A DNA stretch of 31,818 nt from a virus. Location of the stretch: positions 1 through 31,818 of IMG/VR virus record IMGVR_UViG_3300042554_001021, one strand, 5' to 3'. This document shows, one piece after another, positions 29,069-31,818 of this stretch. The notes below the pieces were generated by a model. That model searched no databases. It saw only the letters and a program-made list of their open reading frames with translations, and was not told where the DNA came from. The translations under genes were made by a program, and so were the position numbers. Every line of letters starts with the position of its first letter. Positions within the stretch are counted from its first letter, which is position 1.

Positions 29069-29096
29069 AGTCTACAGGCGTTTTTTAGACTGTCAA
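29069..29096 (-). promoter_or_regulatory. promoter of the leader/attenuator unit
   Basis: Minus strand TTGACA, 16-base spacer, TAGACT, directly behind the stop of the zinc-ribbon gene. It would start a leader of about 120 bases that includes the terminator hairpin. Confidence 0.6.
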
Positions 29097-29098
29097 CA

Positions 29099-29398
29099 TC
29101 ATTCAACCTCTTTCCATGTGTGCCCGCAGTACCCGCACTTGCAATACCGCGTCCGGCCTTGAGTGCTGTAGACACGTGAATATGAATTTCCTTCAGTGGC
29201 TGGATCCAGCTCACGCAGCCGCTGGCATGCCGTGCAGTTCTGCGGCACAAATGATGTCACTCGTGGTTTCGGCTGCTGCACAACGACGGCAGAAGCCTTA
29301 ACGTTTTCTGAGACTGTTGACCCATCCTCCTGGCCGTCTTTTGGGAACTCCATGACGTTGGGCCGCTGGCTTTCCTGCCGGTTGTTTCGCTTGCTCAT
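29099..29398 (-). CDS. zinc-ribbon protein, 99 aa
   Basis: Start ATG at 29398; a longer open frame upstream overlaps the large terminase. The C-terminus has CTACQRLRELDPATE and then YCKCGYCGHTWKEVE, four cysteines in the C-x2-C ... C-x-C-x2-C pattern of a zinc ribbon, reminiscent of Ogr/Delta-like transcription activators and other phage zinc-ribbon proteins. The N-terminus is basic and polar. It overlaps the terminase end by about 100 bases. Function unknown; DNA binding is plausible. Confidence 0.7.
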   Translation of the reverse strand: MSKRNNRQESQRPNVMEFPKDGQEDGSTVSENVKASAVVVQQPKPRVTSFVPQNCTACQRLRELDPATEGNSYSRVYSTQGRTRYCKCGYCGHTWKEVE

Positions 29399-31400
29399 TG
29401 GAGGCTTTCTGTCGAGGAGTGACACTGGGGCCATTCGGATTCTCTTTAGTTGGTGACAGTAAATAAATGCCGCGAGCACCAGCCGCAGCCGCTGACATGC
29501 ACATTGCATCCAGCCAATGATTGTTTTCGCTAACGACGTTCCAGTACGTTTTCAGCCCTTTGCCTTCCTTGAACTCGCTCACCAATTCTTCGGCGACAAC
29601 ATGCTGAGCAAAGCTCGTGTGCTTTCGGTCATTCGGTTGCACGAACAGCGACAACGCACCGCGACGCAGAAAGTTCTGATCGTCGAACGTCGGTGTCAGA
29701 AATCGTTCATGCACGAATTGTTTCCAATAGTCTGTGTCCAGCTCGTAAAGCCAAAGGTGCTGAGCTTCCTGATATGCTGCGTGAAAGTGATTACCCGGCT
29801 TGATGTTGTCGGTTTCAACCGTTTTGTCACGATACCGCCCGATCCCCTTTGACACATAAAATGGCGACCCGCCGACGTTCCGCACGAATTCATAGGCTGC
29901 ATCGGTGAAGGTTCCTGAGTCAACGAAGATCGCATCAACCTTGCGTTCAGATCCTGCCGCGTCGACATACGTTTTCTGAAGCAATTCGTCACGCCATTGA
30001 AGCAACGCTCTGTAAATCTGCGGCTCACTAGCTTCGTTATCCATGGCTCTGTCAGTGCCAGCGACTTCCGCCCTGCCGTAATCGATCACGCAACCGCCGG
30101 CACCTTTCCACCACGCGACAACAACCCAGTGACAGAGATACTTGCCGAGGTCAATCGCTGCCGTAATACAAGACGCATTCGCTGGCAACTGTCCACGATC
30201 AAGCCCACTCAGGCGACTCGCTACAATCTGCCACGTCAACCCGCTTCCCTGTGGTCCGACTTCCTCCGGAGGATCGTTGTCGATTTCTGTGGCTACGGCC
30301 TTTTCGCCTAGGTCCGCCACTTTGTTGTAGTACGACTGGATCGCAGATAACTCAAGCGGCTCACCGTCCTCATGCAGTTTTTTGCTGTAGGATGACGGAT
30401 TGCTGATGACACAATCACGTTCGATTTCGTCTCGATTATCTCGCCAGAATCTAAACGCAACGCGTGCGTCAGGGTCTGTGTCTTCTCGCTCGATTCTCAG
30501 ACGCAGATACTCTTGCACCAAATCCATGCGGTCTGGTGCTTTGATCATCTTTCGATATCGTTTGCCCTTCCACGACGGTTTCTGTTTTGGATCCGTGAAC
30601 TTGTACGCCACACACTTACGGTTTTGGATTGTGCAGAGAAACACGCGGGCAACACGTTCTGCAGACGATGCCAGCCCGCCGATATCCTGCTCAATAATCT
30701 CTTCATTTTTTGCAATCAGTGCATCAGATTCAGCTGCCTGCCGGTCTTCGATATCGTCGATGATTGCAATATCTGGCCGCACGTCTCGATAGTTGGTTCC
30801 TCGAATACCTCCATCGATACCAATCGACGCGAGAATCTGACCACGCGAAACTGGCTCAATGTCCTCAGGCCAGTCATCGGGTAACTGGTGCCTGCCGATC
30901 GTCGGATAAATGATGTGATCCGCGGCTATCTTTAGGTTTGAATATTCCCCTTTAACCGTCTGCATCCGTGCTCGTGATGACCAGCCGCCAACGGCCTGAA
31001 ACGGTATGCACAACTCTGGAAAGTCCTGCAGCAACAACTCAGACTGTTGCAGTTTTTCGCGTACCGTTCTCAGTTCCGCTTCGCTTTTTCGTTGATTCTT
31101 GCCAATCACAATCGGAAATCGACTCAGACCCTTAAGCGTCAGAAACAACGCCGTATAAATCGCAAGCTTCGTTTTGCCTTCACCTCGCGTGCCTGCTATT
31201 GCCTGATCGCCGCCATACATTGCAGCCCTCACAATTGACTCGTGCATATCACGACGGTCGGCAGTAAAGTCTTCGAAAAACACGTCTGGGAAGTAGGTCC
31301 GCAGAAACAACTCTCCGTCTTGAAGCGTATCCAGTCTGCGCTGTGGTTCCTTCGGGCAAGCAATTTTCAGGTCACGTTCGGAAGCGCGTTTTGTGGCCAT
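29298..31400 (-). CDS. terminase large subunit
   Basis: ATP-driven DNA packaging motor and nuclease, 700 aa from the chosen start. Walker A is GTRGEGKT at residues 70-77; Walker B is IAIIDDIED near 211-219. The nuclease domain starts with AAIDLGKYLCHWVVVAWW, has DAIFVDSGTFTD, and ends with NHWLDAMCMSAAAA, giving the three acidic residues of the RNase H fold. The open frame reaches 31550, but that part overlaps the small terminase in another frame and no binding site supports it, so ATG 31400 is preferred. Tail is basic (PKRRPGGWVNSLRKR). It resembles lambda gpA-type terminases in layout. Confidence 0.9.
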   Translation of the reverse strand: MATKRASERDLKIACPKEPQRRLDTLQDGELFLRTYFPDVFFEDFTADRRDMHESIVRAAMYGGDQAIAGTRGEGKTKLAIYTALFLTLKGLSRFPIVIGKNQRKSEAELRTVREKLQQSELLLQDFPELCIPFQAVGGWSSRARMQTVKGEYSNLKIAADHIIYPTIGRHQLPDDWPEDIEPVSRGQILASIGIDGGIRGTNYRDVRPDIAIIDDIEDRQAAESDALIAKNEEIIEQDIGGLASSAERVARVFLCTIQNRKCVAYKFTDPKQKPSWKGKRYRKMIKAPDRMDLVQEYLRLRIEREDTDPDARVAFRFWRDNRDEIERDCVISNPSSYSKKLHEDGEPLELSAIQSYYNKVADLGEKAVATEIDNDPPEEVGPQGSGLTWQIVASRLSGLDRGQLPANASCITAAIDLGKYLCHWVVVAWWKGAGGCVIDYGRAEVAGTDRAMDNEASEPQIYRALLQWRDELLQKTYVDAAGSERKVDAIFVDSGTFTDAAYEFVRNVGGSPFYVSKGIGRYRDKTVETDNIKPGNHFHAAYQEAQHLWLYELDTDYWKQFVHERFLTPTFDDQNFLRRGALSLFVQPNDRKHTSFAQHVVAEELVSEFKEGKGLKTYWNVVSENNHWLDAMCMSAAAAGARGIYLLSPTKENPNGPSVTPRQKASNEQAKQPAGKPAAQRHGVPKRRPGGWVNSLRKR

Positions 31401-31428
31401 CCGCTCGCGTTGTTTTGTCCGCTCATCC

Positions 31429-31749
31429 TCACGCAGCAGATTCCGCGTCACCGGATGCGAGCTTAGCAAGCTCTCCAGGCGGGAGGTGCTTAAGGAGTTC
31501 AAGTAATCTAAGGCGTCTTGCGTCATCAACTTCCTGTTTTTTGATTGCAATTTCTTCGCGCTTCAAATCTGCCAAGTCCGCACGAGTCAAAGCTTGAAAC
31601 GCTTTGACTTTCATTTCGTCATCGCCTGACTTGACCACTTCAAACATCGCGTTCACTGCATCGCGTTTCTTCGTTTTGCAGTTATCAAGCCATCCGCTCG
31701 TGAGTGCTCGCCCAACTAGTTTCACATCAGCGAGCGTGTTCAGTTGCAT
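31429..31749 (-). CDS. terminase small subunit
   Basis: A 106-aa protein directly before the large subunit. AAAGGGG precedes the ATG at 31749; the in-frame start six codons earlier is not favoured. The sequence is helical (LADVKLVGRALTSGWLDNCK, EMKVKAFQALTRADLADLKR, IKKQEVDDARRLRLLELLKH), with an N-terminal helix-turn-helix-like part and a C-terminal coiled coil, as in small terminases that bind the packaging site and form a ring. Assignment is mainly by position and build. Confidence 0.72.
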   Translation of the reverse strand: MQLNTLADVKLVGRALTSGWLDNCKTKKRDAVNAMFEVVKSGDDEMKVKAFQALTRADLADLKREEIAIKKQEVDDARRLRLLELLKHLPPGELAKLASGDAESAA

Positions 31750-31818
31750 TCGAACCCCTTTCCCCACAACGACTTAGAACGCACTAACTTTCTTTCAAGA
31801 ATTTTGGGCTTTCCTGAC

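Noticed and set aside
31401-31550. N-terminal extension of the large terminase
   Set aside because: It overlaps the small terminase in another frame by 122 bases and lacks a ribosome binding site; the ATG at 31400 gives a normal gap.

Overview
The window is a contiguous piece of a tailed, double-stranded DNA phage or prophage with a lambda/HK97-like head and a siphovirus-like tail. It holds an integron-type cassette array between its early and late genes. The host cannot be fixed from sequence alone. A phage-borne csrA, many small zinc-ribbon proteins, strong AAAGGAG-type ribosome binding sites and the cassette style suggest a Gram-negative or Planctomycetes-like bacterium; I lean to Planctomycetes, as a low-confidence inference.

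Layout. (1) 1-6686, minus strand: early replication/recombination operon in transcription order: 94-aa unknown, CsrA (55 aa), RusA resolvase, Sak4/RecA-like ATPase, DUF669 protein, a terminator, HD phosphohydrolase, coiled-coil protein, SNF2-like helicase, N4/N6 DNA methyltransferase, and a DEAH helicase that runs off the left edge. (2) 6687-7476: structured leader, an intrinsic terminator, two tiny overlapping genes (43-aa zinc ribbon, 32-aa membrane protein) with their own promoter, and an XRE repressor with an operator dyad. (3) 7486-8184: divergent control region and two small plus-strand genes. (4) 8189-13576, plus strand: 12 attC sites with 12 cassettes, one of which (about 1.4 kb) carries a promoter, a small protein, an adenine methyltransferase and an XRE regulator. 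No integron integrase is in the window. (5) 13577-31749, minus strand: late genes, read from the right: small and large terminase, zinc-ribbon protein, two unknown genes embedded in pentanucleotide repeats, a plus-strand membrane moron with its own promoter and terminator, gpW-like connector, portal, protease-capsid fusion, connector and tail-completion genes, tail tube, tail chaperone with a probable -1 frameshift, tape measure, and tail-tip or fibre genes.

The central observation is the cassette array. Each of the 12 sites has the paired core boxes and the two-bulge stem of a genuine attC. At every one of the 12 boundaries the right core at the start of a cassette is complementary to the left core at its end, the relation that cassette excision and insertion produces. 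Several sites carry a ribosome binding site and ATG in their hairpin loop, and the reading frame crosses the recombination point into the next cassette. In many cassettes the attC cores themselves supply the ATG start (GTTATGC) or the TAA stop (GCATAAC). The array is thus arranged as exchangeable translation units inside a phage transcription unit. Gene content (Ead-like, crAss001_48-like, DUF2493, methyltransferase) is typical phage accessory cargo.

No phage integrase, lysis genes, tRNA, CRISPR array or IS element was found.
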